Assembly (NCBI GenBank): GCA_964558915.1 | Contig: CAZLFV010000003.1 | Coordinates: 3,306-67,305 of the forward strand | DNA: 64,000 bases | Source: CAZKEW01 sp964558915 | GTDB lineage: Bacteria; Acidobacteriota; Aminicenantia; Aminicenantales; UBA8522 | Direction of reading: 5' to 3' | Program-made: the position numbers and the translations under genes | Shown: in pieces, positions 8,830 to 16,915 of the stretch | Layout: each line of letters opens with the position of its first letter | How positions within the stretch are numbered: position 1 is the stretch's first letter | The notes under the pieces: generated by a model | What the model was told of the DNA's origin: nothing | The model's database searches: none | What the model saw: only the letters and a program-made list of their open reading frames with translations

Positions 8830-10526
8830 AAAGAAAAAGATTATGTTTGGGTCTTGATTTCGGGACGAATTCGGTCCGGGCAGTCCTGGTCGACGTCAAT
8901 GACGGCCGCGAGGTGGCCACTGCAATTTATGAATATGAGACGGGCCAGGCGGGTGTCATCCTGGACCCGCAAGATCCCAACCTGGCAAGACAGAATCCGG
9001 CAGATTATGTGAAGGGCGTAGAGGTTGTTGTCAAAAAGCTGGTGGATGAAGCGAAGAAGGCCGACCCATCATTCAACTCTACCGATATCATCGGCATAGG
9101 CGTTGACACGACGGGTTCAACCCCGATCCCCGTGGACAGGTCTGGCGTGCCTCTGAGCTTCAAGCCCGAGTTCAAGGATGATCCCAACGCTCAGGCCTGG
9201 CTGTGGAAAGACCACACCGCCCATGCCGAGGCGGCCATGATCACGGAGCTCGCTTCAAAGGTCCATCCGGAATACCTGGCCAAATGCGGCGGGACGTATT
9301 CGTCAGAATGGTTTTTCAGCAAGATTCTTCATAGTTTGAGGACAGACAGGCGGGTTTTTAATGCGGCCTATAGCTGGGTGGAGTGCTGTGATTACATTCC
9401 CGGCCTGCTCACCGGAATTTCGGGCCCGCTCGAGATGAAGCGGAGCCGTTGCGCCGCGGGCCACAAAGCCATGTTCAATGAAAACTGGGGCGGCCTGCCA
9501 TCAAAGGAATTCCTTTCGAGGCTGGACCCGGAACTGGGCGAGCTTCGGAATCATCTCTATGGAAAGACGTACACATCTGATACGGAAGCCGGCAAGCTCT
9601 CGGCAGAGTGGGCTGGTCGGCTGGGGCTGTCAGCCGGGATTCCAGTAGCAGTCGGTGCCTTTGACGCTCATTTGGGCGCGGTCGGGTCTGGAGTCGCGCC
9701 GGGCAAGCTGATCAAAATCATAGGCACGAGCACGTGCGATATCACAGTGTGGCCGAACTCGGAGCCCCTGGCCGATATTCCCGGCTTGTGCGGAATCGTT
9801 GACGGGTCTGTCCTTCCGGGATATTTTGGGCTTGAAGCCGGACAGTCGGCAGTCGGGGATATTTTTAACTGGTTCGTCAGCTATATCCAGCCCGGCGGGC
9901 TCAAGAAAGGCTCGCATAAGGCTCTCACGGTCAAGGCGGCCCGACTCAAGCCCGGTCAGTCGGGACTTCTCGCCCTGGATTGGAATCATGGCAACCGGAC
10001 CATCCTTGTGGACCAGCGCCTGACAGGCCTCCTGCTCGGCCAGACATTGCTGACAACTCCGGAAGAAATCTACCGGACCTTGATCGAGGCTACTGCCTTT
10101 GGCGCCCTGACCATCATTAACCGCTTTGAAGAATACGGGGTCAAGGTCTCGGAAATCATCAACTGCGGCGGGATCGCTGAGAAGAATCCTCTCATCATGC
10201 AAATTTATGCCGACGTCACCGGCCGGGAAATGAAAATCGCCCGGTCCGCGCAGACTTGCGCCTTGGGCTCTGCCATCGCTGGGGCAGTCGTCGCCGGCCC
10301 GGAGAACGGCGGTTACTCCAATTTTGCCGAGGCCCAGAAGGCTATGTGTTCGACGAAACCTCAATCCTTCCGTCCAAACCCCGAGAACCATAGAATCTAT
10401 GCCGAACTCTACAAGCTTTATTCCCAGCTCCATGACGCGTTTGGGACAAAGCCGTGGTCGGGGAGCCTTTACAGCGTGATGAAAGACCTCTTGAGGATCC
10501 GGGATAGTCAGAGGAAGGAGAGTTAA
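8826..10526 (+). CDS. araB: ribulokinase-type FGGY carbohydrate kinase
   Basis: Predicted to phosphorylate L-ribulose at C5 with ATP. The 566-residue length matches ribulokinases rather than the shorter xylulokinases. The N-terminal FGGY domain opens LGLDFGTNSVRAVLVD. The substrate-side motif VDTTGSTP and the C-terminal ATPase motif around NCGGIAEKNPLIMQIYADVTG are also present. The start is TTG, overlapping the upstream stop, and the stop overlaps the araD start by one base. Context with an AraD-type epimerase and a sugar isomerase supports L-ribulose as substrate. Confidence 0.9.
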   Translation: MKRKRLCLGLDFGTNSVRAVLVDVNDGREVATAIYEYETGQAGVILDPQDPNLARQNPADYVKGVEVVVKKLVDEAKKADPSFNSTDIIGIGVDTTGSTPIPVDRSGVPLSFKPEFKDDPNAQAWLWKDHTAHAEAAMITELASKVHPEYLAKCGGTYSSEWFFSKILHSLRTDRRVFNAAYSWVECCDYIPGLLTGISGPLEMKRSRCAAGHKAMFNENWGGLPSKEFLSRLDPELGELRNHLYGKTYTSDTEAGKLSAEWAGRLGLSAGIPVAVGAFDAHLGAVGSGVAPGKLIKIIGTSTCDITVWPNSEPLADIPGLCGIVDGSVLPGYFGLEAGQSAVGDIFNWFVSYIQPGGLKKGSHKALTVKAARLKPGQSGLLALDWNHGNRTILVDQRLTGLLLGQTLLTTPEEIYRTLIEATAFGALTIINRFEEYGVKVSEIINCGGIAEKNPLIMQIYADVTGREMKIARSAQTCALGSAIAGAVVAGPENGGYSNFAEAQKAMCSTKPQSFRPNPENHRIYAELYKLYSQLHDAFGTKPWSGSLYSVMKDLLRIRDSQRKES

Positions 10527-11227
10527 TGCTTCAGGATTTAAAAGAGCGTGTCTGGAAGGCCAATGCAGACTTGGTGATGTTCGGCCTCGTTACTCTGACC
10601 TGGGGGAACGTCAGCGGATTGGAGAGAAAAAAGGGGATCGTCGCCATAAAGCCCAGCGGCATTTCCTATAACGAGATGAAGCCTTCCCATATGGTCCTTG
10701 TGGACTTGGAAGGAAAGAAGGTTGAAGGCGCGCTCCAGCCCTCGTCAGATACTCCCGCTCACCTTGAGATTTATAAAGCGTTTTCGGATATCGGCGCCGT
10801 GGCGCATACCCATAGTGAATATGCCACGATGTTCGCTCAGGCCTCAATGGAAATTCCCTGCCTCGGGACGACTCACGCCGATGTATTTTACGGGCCTGTT
10901 CCCGTCACGCGGTTCTTGACTCGAGCAGAAATTGAAACAGAATACGAAAAAAACACGGGCAGGGTCATTGCTGAGCGGTTCCTCAGTTTGAACCCCCTTG
11001 AACGGCCAGGTGTGCTCGTCGCCGGACATGGCCCCTTTACCTGGGGAGAAACACCTGAAGAGGCTGTGGAACACAGCTTGGCCCTAGAGAAAATTGCCAA
11101 GATGGCCCTCGGCTCTCTGCTCTTGAGGCCTCGGCCGGGCCTATTCCCCCAATGCCTTCTCAAGAAACATTATCAAAGGAAGCACGGACCCAGAGCTTAT
11201 TATGGACAAAAGAAAAAGGAGAAATAG
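10526..11227 (+). CDS. araD: L-ribulose-5-phosphate 4-epimerase (class II aldolase fold)
   Basis: Converts L-ribulose-5-phosphate to D-xylulose-5-phosphate, the step that feeds arabinose into the pentose-phosphate pathway. It has 233 residues, the usual size. The zinc ligands are visible: His94 and His96 in AHTHSEYA and His168 in AGHGPFTW, with Asp75 (SSDTPAH) equivalent to the acidic residue of the E. coli enzyme. WGNVSG and KPSG phosphate-binding stretches are present near the N-terminus. The start overlaps the araB stop (TAATG). Confidence 0.93.
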   Translation: MLQDLKERVWKANADLVMFGLVTLTWGNVSGLERKKGIVAIKPSGISYNEMKPSHMVLVDLEGKKVEGALQPSSDTPAHLEIYKAFSDIGAVAHTHSEYATMFAQASMEIPCLGTTHADVFYGPVPVTRFLTRAEIETEYEKNTGRVIAERFLSLNPLERPGVLVAGHGPFTWGETPEEAVEHSLALEKIAKMALGSLLLRPRPGLFPQCLLKKHYQRKHGPRAYYGQKKKEK

Positions 11228-11228
11228 G

Positions 11229-12710
11229 ATGAAAAATATCCCTCAGGTCAAGCTCGGAGTTATCGCTGTCAGCCGGGATTGTTTCCCGATGGAGTTGTCT
11301 AGAAAAAGAAGGTTGAACGTGGTCAAGGAGTGCCGGGCCAGGGAAATCCCCGTTGTAGAAATTCAAACAATTATCGAGAATGAGACTGACGTGCTCAAAG
11401 CGGAGCAGGAGCTCATCCAAAAAAGTGTCAACGCCCTCGTTATTTTCCTCGGCAATTTTGGCCCCGAGGGGCCAACAACGATGCTGGCGCAGAGGTTTGC
11501 CGGCCCGGTGATGTTTGCGGCCGCCGCTGAGGAAACAGGAAAAGACCTGGTTCAAGGCCGGGGCGACGCTCTGTGCGGGCTCCTCAACACGAGCTATAAC
11601 TCCGGGTTGAGACGGCTCCGTCCATATATTCCGGAATACCCCGTAGGAACAGCCGGCGAGGTGGCGACGATGATTGCCGATTTCCTTCCCGTGGCTCGGG
11701 TCGTTTCCGGTCTGAGAAAGCTCAAGATTTTCGCCTTCGGCCCGCGTCCTCAGGATTTCCTCGCCTGCAACGCGCCTATCAAGCCGCTTTATGACCTTGG
11801 CATCGAAATCATGGAGAACAGTGAGCTCGACCTCTACGATATTTTTCTGGCCGCCGAAGGTAACCCGAGAATTAGGACAGTGTCAAGGGATATGGCTAAA
11901 GAGCTGGGAGAGACAAACGCTGACCCGGACCTCCTGAAGAGAATGGCTCAGTATGAGGTCGCCTTGAGGAAGTATTTTGAAGCCCATCTTGGAGCTTCAG
12001 AGTTTGGAGTGTTCGCCAACAAATGCTGGCCGTCTTTTGAGAAATATTTTAGGTTTGTTCCGTGCTACGTCAACTCGCGGCTGGCCTCCCAAGGGATTCC
12101 TGTCTCCTGCGAAGTGGATATCTATGGGGCCCTGAGTGAATACATGGCGATGTGCGCAACCGGGCTTCCGGCGACGCTCCTCGACATTAACAACAGTGTG
12201 CCACGAGATATGTACGAGTCCGCCCGGAAGAAAAGGGGGAATTATCAACCGAGCGACCTTTTTATGGGCTTTCATTGCGGCAACACGCCGTCTGGATGCA
12301 TGATCGGGAGCGCTCTCAAGTTTCAGCTCATCATGAACCGGTTGATGGAGGGCGGCCGAGAGCCTGACATCACCAGGGGGACGATGGAGGGACGAATCCG
12401 GCCGGGCGAAATCACGATTTTCCGCCTCCAGGCAGGGGCAGACGCGACCTTGCGGTCATATGTCGCCGAGGGCGAAATCCTGGATATTGACCCCAAGTCG
12501 TTTGGAAGCATCGGAGTTTTCGCCATCAAGGAGATGGGCCGTTTTTATCGCTATGTCCTGATCGAAAGACAATTTCCCCACCATACGGCTGTGGCGTTCG
12601 AGCACGCCGGCAAGACTCTCTTTGCGACGGTCAGAATGCTCGGTCTCGAGGATGTGGATTTCAATCGGCCGGCCGGAATGCTCTATCCGGGAGAGAGCCC
12701 TTATAAATAG
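11229..12710 (+). CDS. L-fucose/L-arabinose isomerase family protein (FucI fold)
   Basis: Predicted aldose-ketose isomerase, probably L-arabinose to L-ribulose. I chose ATG 11229 (AAGGAG upstream, two bases after the araD stop); an in-frame ATG at 11202 would overlap araD and lacks an SD. Sequence and spacing match FucI rather than classical AraA. Metal ligands Glu295 (SCEVDIYG) and Asp319 (LLDIN) are 24 residues apart, as in E. coli FucI, with a C-terminal His in the HHTAVAFEH region. GFHCGNTPSGC is another family stretch. It appears to fill the missing AraA step between transport and AraB. L-fucose as substrate cannot be excluded. Confidence 0.85.
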   Translation: MKNIPQVKLGVIAVSRDCFPMELSRKRRLNVVKECRAREIPVVEIQTIIENETDVLKAEQELIQKSVNALVIFLGNFGPEGPTTMLAQRFAGPVMFAAAAEETGKDLVQGRGDALCGLLNTSYNSGLRRLRPYIPEYPVGTAGEVATMIADFLPVARVVSGLRKLKIFAFGPRPQDFLACNAPIKPLYDLGIEIMENSELDLYDIFLAAEGNPRIRTVSRDMAKELGETNADPDLLKRMAQYEVALRKYFEAHLGASEFGVFANKCWPSFEKYFRFVPCYVNSRLASQGIPVSCEVDIYGALSEYMAMCATGLPATLLDINNSVPRDMYESARKKRGNYQPSDLFMGFHCGNTPSGCMIGSALKFQLIMNRLMEGGREPDITRGTMEGRIRPGEITIFRLQAGADATLRSYVAEGEILDIDPKSFGSIGVFAIKEMGRFYRYVLIERQFPHHTAVAFEHAGKTLFATVRMLGLEDVDFNRPAGMLYPGESPYK

Positions 12711-12808
12711 TTCAGAGAGGGCCTCAAAAATTAGTATTTCGGTAATATTTATAGAACCAATGTACTTTTTACGAAAGAGCGGACAGGGCGGAGAAGGGAC
12801 CTGATAAT

Positions 12809-13849
12809 ATGAAAGCTGCAGTTCTCACGGGTCGGGGGAGAATTGAAATCCGGGAAATTCCAGAACCCCGCCTGGCGAATGAGACCGATGTCCTGATTCG
12901 TGTGGAAGCGACAGGAATCTGCGGCTCGGATGTCCATTATTTCTCAGAGGGACGGATCGGCGATCAGGTTGTCGAATACCCTTTTGTCGTCGGCCATGAA
13001 TGCGCCGGAGTTGTGCAGGAAACGGGTAGTGCCGTCACTCGCCTCAAGCCAGAAGACCGGGTGGCCATCGACCCGGGCGTCGTCTGTGGCCGGTGCGACC
13101 AATGCTTAGCGGGCCGGCCGAACACCTGCCACAACCTACGCTACCTCGGTACGCCCGGACAGATGTCCGGCAGTCTAGTTGACGTTATTCGCATTCCCGA
13201 GCAAAACTGTCATCGTCTCGGCGAAGGAATGAGTATGAATGAAGGAGCACTGGTCGAGCCGCTGTCTATCGGAGTATATAGTCTTAAACTTCTGGCCGGC
13301 TCGCTTCCCGAAAAAATAGCGATTCTCGGTTCAGGACCGATTGGGCTCGCTGTCCTTCTGGCGGCGAAAGTCGCCGGAGTCCGCGCTGTCTATATGACAG
13401 ATCAGGTCGAGGAGAGAGTTCAGGCCGCCCGCCGGGCTGGGGCCGATTGGTCGGGAAATCCTGAACGATCGGATATTGTCGCTCGAATCCGCGCCGCGGA
13501 GCCACGTTTGCTGGACGCGGTCTTTGAATGCTGTGGCGACCAAGGGGCACTTGACCAAGCCGTCGACCTTCTTAAACCTGGCGGGAAACTCCTTGTCCTC
13601 GGCATCCCCGTCTCTGACCGCGTCTCCTTTGACATCCATAAGCTTCGCCGCAAGGAAATCGGCCTTATTAACGTTCGGCGGCAAAGCCATTGTTTTCCCG
13701 ACGCCATCCGGCTCATCAAGACAAAGAAAGCGGATGTCCGTTTCATGGCCACGCATGAATTCAGCCTCGTTGATGCAGCCCAAGCCTTTGAGCTCGTGTC
13801 CGGATACCGCGACGGCGTGATTAAGGCCATCATCCGCCCGTCTTTTTGA
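12809..13849 (+). CDS. zinc-dependent medium-chain polyol/alcohol dehydrogenase
   Basis: A 346-residue MDR-family enzyme of the sorbitol/xylitol/L-arabinitol dehydrogenase group; it should oxidise a sugar alcohol, or reduce the ketose, with NAD(P). The catalytic zinc site is Cys38 (GICGSD), His63-Glu64 (GHE) and a Glu in ALVEPLS. The structural zinc is held by Cys93, Cys96, Cys99 and Cys107. The nucleotide-binding motif is GSGPIG. It is separated from the isomerase by 98 bases, so it may have its own promoter. Its place suggests a side route of pentose or polyol metabolism. Confidence 0.85.
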   Translation: MKAAVLTGRGRIEIREIPEPRLANETDVLIRVEATGICGSDVHYFSEGRIGDQVVEYPFVVGHECAGVVQETGSAVTRLKPEDRVAIDPGVVCGRCDQCLAGRPNTCHNLRYLGTPGQMSGSLVDVIRIPEQNCHRLGEGMSMNEGALVEPLSIGVYSLKLLAGSLPEKIAILGSGPIGLAVLLAAKVAGVRAVYMTDQVEERVQAARRAGADWSGNPERSDIVARIRAAEPRLLDAVFECCGDQGALDQAVDLLKPGGKLLVLGIPVSDRVSFDIHKLRRKEIGLINVRRQSHCFPDAIRLIKTKKADVRFMATHEFSLVDAAQAFELVSGYRDGVIKAIIRPSF

Positions 13850-13895
13850 CTTTCCCCTTCATCTGTGCTAATCATAAACCCAGTGAGGAGGGGAA

Positions 13896-14366
13896 GTGGA
13901 AAAAGACAGTCAAAGCCGCCTTTCTTACCAAACCCATATATCCCAAAAGCTCGTTGACCTGATTGAGCGCAGCGCAGAAGAACTGACTAATAACTGGCTC
14001 GCGGACGTCCGCAAGGAACTCCACCTGCCGACGTATCAAAGCTTCGACAACACCGAGCTCTACCAGCGCGCCTTCAAGGTCTACAGCCAGCTCGGAAAAT
14101 GGATCTCGCGGGAGACCACTAAGGAGGAAATCGCCAAGGAGTATATGGCTTTGGGCGCCCAGCGCAGGAAAGAAGGATTCGCCCTTGCTGAGATCATCCA
14201 GGCCCTCATTCTGATCCGTCGAAACCTCTGGAGGAAAGTGCTGAGGGAGGGGCTGCTCGATACGACACTCGACCTCTACCAGGCCATGGAGCTCAATAAC
14301 CGCGTTATCCGCTTTTTCGACCGGGCCATCTATTTCACGGCGGTCGGGTACGAAAAAAAGGGCTGA
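13896..14366 (+). CDS. RsbRD N-terminal-like (globin-like helical) protein
   Basis: A 156-residue all-helical protein resembling the RsbRD N-terminal sensor domain that in other bacteria is attached to STAS domains of stressosomes. Here it stands alone, with no STAS or kinase domain. Recognisable parts are the LTNNWLADVRKE helix and the QRRKEGFALAEIIQALILIRR stretch. The start is GTG behind GAGGAGGGG. It lies 30 bases before deoC, so the two are probably co-transcribed. What it senses is unknown. Confidence 0.6.
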   Translation: MEKDSQSRLSYQTHISQKLVDLIERSAEELTNNWLADVRKELHLPTYQSFDNTELYQRAFKVYSQLGKWISRETTKEEIAKEYMALGAQRRKEGFALAEIIQALILIRRNLWRKVLREGLLDTTLDLYQAMELNNRVIRFFDRAIYFTAVGYEKKG

Positions 14367-14396
14367 AGAGATTTTCAGCGCCGGCCGGAGGACAAA

Positions 14397-15062
14397 ATGG
14401 TGAGTTATGAAGATGTCGCCAGCATGATCGACCATTCCTTGCTCAAGCCCAACCTGACTGACAAGGACGTTGAAGACGGCTGCAGGATTGCGGACAAGTA
14501 CAGGGTGGCCAGCGTCTGTGTCAGGCCGAGCGATGTCCGGCGGGCCGCCGAGATCCTGAAGACGAGCCCGGTCCGCGTGACCACGGTCATCGGGTTCCCT
14601 CATGGAGCGGCGACTACGCCGGTCAAAGTCTTCGAAGCAAAGGAAGCTATAGAGAACGGAGCGGTCGAGTTGGATGTTGTCCTCAACATCGGCAAGCTGA
14701 AATCGAGAGACTATGATTATGTGGAAGCGGACCTTCAGGCCGTGACTGCCGCCGCTCACGAGAAAAATGTCATCGTCAAGGTCATCTTCGAAAACTGTTA
14801 TCTTGATGACGAACAGAAAATCGCCGCCTGCCGGATCGCGAATGAGGTCGGCGTCGATTATATCAAAACATCAACAGGATTTGGGACGGGCGGCGCCGAA
14901 GACAGAGACTTGATCCTGATGAGAAAACACGCCCTGCCCTCCATCAAGTTGAAAGCTGCCGGAGGGATCCGGACCCTGGAGCGGGCCTTGGAGGTCAAGA
15001 ACCTGGGCTGCTCGCGGATCGGAGCCACCGCGACAGTCGCAATTTTAGAGAAGCTCAAATAG
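14397..15062 (+). CDS. deoC: deoxyribose-phosphate aldolase
   Basis: Splits 2-deoxy-D-ribose-5-phosphate into glyceraldehyde-3-phosphate and acetaldehyde. It has 221 residues, as usual. The Schiff-base lysine is Lys157 in YIKTSTGFG, a second lysine lies in IKLKAAGGIRT, and Asp93 in VELDVVLNIG matches the proton-relay aspartate. The ATG has GGAGG upstream. It ends the forward-strand sugar region and links deoxynucleoside salvage with central carbon metabolism. Confidence 0.95.
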   Translation: MVSYEDVASMIDHSLLKPNLTDKDVEDGCRIADKYRVASVCVRPSDVRRAAEILKTSPVRVTTVIGFPHGAATTPVKVFEAKEAIENGAVELDVVLNIGKLKSRDYDYVEADLQAVTAAAHEKNVIVKVIFENCYLDDEQKIAACRIANEVGVDYIKTSTGFGTGGAEDRDLILMRKHALPSIKLKAAGGIRTLERALEVKNLGCSRIGATATVAILEKLK

Positions 15063-15125
15063 CCCCACTTTTCAGTTTCATTTTGCCAACCCCCTGAGCC
15101 GATAGAGCGGTCTTCTGTTCGGCAT

Positions 15126-15941
15126 CTATGCCCTTTCTTTTTTCAGTTTTTCCCGGGCTTCAGCGAACATCGGCTCGGCATATTCCGAGGGCCAGGTGCG
15201 GTCCTCGAAGCTCCTCTTTTCGATCAGGCTTAAGAATCCCTTGAATTCGTCAAAATAGGAGCCGTAGATGTGGAAGCTGTCCACAAGGTCGGCGTAGCGG
15301 CCCAGGCGCACTGGGCGGCCGATTTTAGAGCTGATTTTCCGAGCGATGGTGCGCTGCAGGTCTGTGATGGCAAAAACATTCATGTAGGCGGCTTTATAGG
15401 CGTCCCTGGAGCGCCAGTGCGTGTTCATGTTGAGGATGAGTTCTCCTCGGTCATCGGCGAGAAGCCGGCACCAGAGACGCTGGAGGCAGGGCGGATCATA
15501 TGTCGGAGGGTCAAGTTTGGGATTCCAGGTGATGGCTTGAGCCCGGCGGGAGTGTCCGGCCTGGCTGAGCTTCTCGACGATATAGTTGATCTGGTCGATC
15601 GTCTGGCCTTCGATCTCATAAGCGAAAAGGCGCTTGTGATAGGTATAAGTCCACTTGCCCTCCTCTGGAGAAATCCAATGGTCGTGGACTCCGTTGACGA
15701 CTTCCTGACGATAAACCTCAAGGTCCTCCAGCCCGCCCGGGAATGCACGATGAATCCGCGGCTCGGCAAAAGGATCCTCCACCACCCACATCATCGTGCA
15801 GTCTTTGCTGGGTGGGTCGCCCGGTTTGTCATACTCGGTCTTGATGGCGATGCCTTTATCCCAGCAGGCTAAGACAGCCTTTTCCCAGGCCTCCGGCAGA
15901 GTCTTCCCGGAGACGTACAAAGTTGGAATCTGGCCGTGCAT
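15126..15941 (-). CDS. ThyA-superfamily thymidylate synthase-like enzyme
   Basis: Probably methylates dUMP to dTMP using methylene-tetrahydrofolate. Its 271 residues differ strongly from bacterial ThyA overall, yet every dUMP contact of E. coli ThyA has a counterpart: Arg132-Arg133 (HSRRAQ), nucleophile Cys152 (PPCLQ), Arg177-Ser178 and Asp180 (WRSRD), Asn188 (YMNVF), His224 and Tyr226 (FHIYGS). The Asn favours dUMP over dCMP. It resembles the divergent synthases of methanogens more than ThyA of E. coli. The gene is alone on the reverse strand, facing deoC tail to tail. Confidence 0.8.
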   Translation of the reverse strand: MHGQIPTLYVSGKTLPEAWEKAVLACWDKGIAIKTEYDKPGDPPSKDCTMMWVVEDPFAEPRIHRAFPGGLEDLEVYRQEVVNGVHDHWISPEEGKWTYTYHKRLFAYEIEGQTIDQINYIVEKLSQAGHSRRAQAITWNPKLDPPTYDPPCLQRLWCRLLADDRGELILNMNTHWRSRDAYKAAYMNVFAITDLQRTIARKISSKIGRPVRLGRYADLVDSFHIYGSYFDEFKGFLSLIEKRSFEDRTWPSEYAEPMFAEAREKLKKERA

Positions 15942-15977
15942 TTTAACCTCCCGCTTTCAGGATTCGTTTATTTCCCG

Positions 15978-16006
15978 CTTTTATCATAGGAATCAAACAA
16001 GGTCAA
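15978..16006 (-). promoter_or_regulatory. candidate promoter for the ThyA-like gene
   Basis: On the reverse strand TTGACC (16006-16001) and TAAAAG (15983-15978) are 17 bases apart, about 36 bases before the start codon. The -10 box is a weak match, so this is tentative. Confidence 0.35.
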
Positions 16007-16068
16007 CTTGCTCGTAGATTGGAACAGCAACATTGCTTCTGCGGTCATTTTGGGCTGAGGCCCTTCTC

Positions 16069-16097
16069 TTGCCAGCGAGTATTTTTCTTTATATGAT
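16069..16097 (+). promoter_or_regulatory. promoter for the small ferritin-like gene
   Basis: TTGCCA (16069-16074), a 17-base spacer and TATGAT (16092-16097) fit a housekeeping sigma promoter. The leader to the ATG would be about 15-18 bases and contains AGAAGGGAG. Confidence 0.6.
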
Positions 16098-16120
16098 AAA
16101 AACTCAGAAGGGAGAACCGC

Positions 16121-16345
16121 ATGAAAGAAGCCAAGAATCCTCCGAGAACAAGGCCACTCAACCTCGATGATTTTTTGGACTTGGGCATTAAGCTTGAGGA
16201 GGCCTTTTGTGCCTGTTATGAAGGCCTTAGCCGCATTTCTTCTGACGAGGATCTTGCCTGGAGATTAAACAAGATGGCCCGGGAAGACAAGACCCATACC
16301 CAAAGCCTGAAGGAAATCATCCTGGAGCAAGAGGGAAAACGCTAG
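16121..16345 (+). CDS. 74-residue half-ferritin-like helical protein
   Basis: Two predicted helices. The first carries LEEAFCACYEGL and the second REDKTHTQSL, the spacing of acidic and His residues seen in one helix pair of rubrerythrin/ferritin-like four-helix bundles. At 74 residues it is only half a bundle, so it would have to dimerise to bind a di-iron site. It has its own promoter-like sequence and an AGGGAG ribosome-binding site. The function is unproven; the likeness may be only structural. Confidence 0.5.
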   Translation: MKEAKNPPRTRPLNLDDFLDLGIKLEEAFCACYEGLSRISSDEDLAWRLNKMAREDKTHTQSLKEIILEQEGKR

Positions 16346-16421
16346 GGGACGCGTTCACGCTCTTGATAATCCGACCCTTGGAACACAGAGTCTAATGTTT
16401 GGGGAGAGGAGTCGCCGGCGA

Positions 16422-16820
16422 TTACCTCTTCTTGAGAAGGGGCGATAGAAGCAGGACGACGCCGATCGCGATGAGAATAAGGGGCCACCACTCGAAGAAT
16501 CCGATGAGATGGGCGCCACCAACGATCGCGAGCACAAGCCCGGCAATAAGCCTTCCTGTCTGGGTCTTCTGGTAGGCCGGAGAGAAGCAGCTGACCAGAA
16601 ACTCCAGAATGAAGATTCCGCCGAGTCCGACCAAAAAATAGGCCCACCAGTCTGCCCAGGAAATCCGGTCCATTTGGGTTAAGAGAAAAAGGACTCCCAA
16701 GAGAATAAGAACCAGCCCTCCCGTCAGCCGCGGAGACGGAGTCTCTTTTGGTTTTGGCTGCCCGAGAGGCCTGCCTGTTTCACTAGTCTTGACGTCTTCG
16801 CCCATGGTTTTCTCCTTCAC
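16422..16820 (-). CDS. small membrane protein, DUF5668/LiaF-like transmembrane domain
   Basis: 132 residues. An unstructured N-terminus (about 1-28, rich in Lys, Pro and Thr) is followed by four hydrophobic segments with the repeated pattern GLVLILLGVLFLL ... GLVLAIVGGAHLIGFFEWWPLILIAIGVVLLL. That Gly-rich two-helix repeat with an aromatic turn (WWPL) is characteristic of the DUF5668/LiaF transmembrane domain. The C-terminal sensing domain of full-length LiaF proteins is missing. The role is unknown, perhaps envelope stress. Confidence 0.65.
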   Translation of the reverse strand: MKEKTMGEDVKTSETGRPLGQPKPKETPSPRLTGGLVLILLGVLFLLTQMDRISWADWWAYFLVGLGGIFILEFLVSCFSPAYQKTQTGRLIAGLVLAIVGGAHLIGFFEWWPLILIAIGVVLLLSPLLKKR

Positions 16821-16872
16821 TTTTCAATACCACAGCCGGCAGGCAAGGTCAATGAGGCGTGAGAAAAACGAT

Positions 16873-16901
16873 TTGCTCTTGGGGCTGATTTTGGCTAAAA
16901 T
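16873..16901 (+). promoter_or_regulatory. candidate promoter for the UbiA/DUF362 pair
   Basis: TTGCTC (16873-16878), a 17-base spacer and TAAAAT (16896-16901) lie just before the ATG at 16916. Transcription would start only a few bases upstream of the coding region, leaving a very short leader with CAGGA. Confidence 0.45.
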
Positions 16902-16915
16902 GACGGGAAACAGGA

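Noticed and set aside
11202..11228. Upstream ATG 11202 as start of the sugar isomerase
   Set aside because: It would overlap araD by 26 bases without an SD and adds residues foreign to the family; ATG 11229 has AAGGAG.
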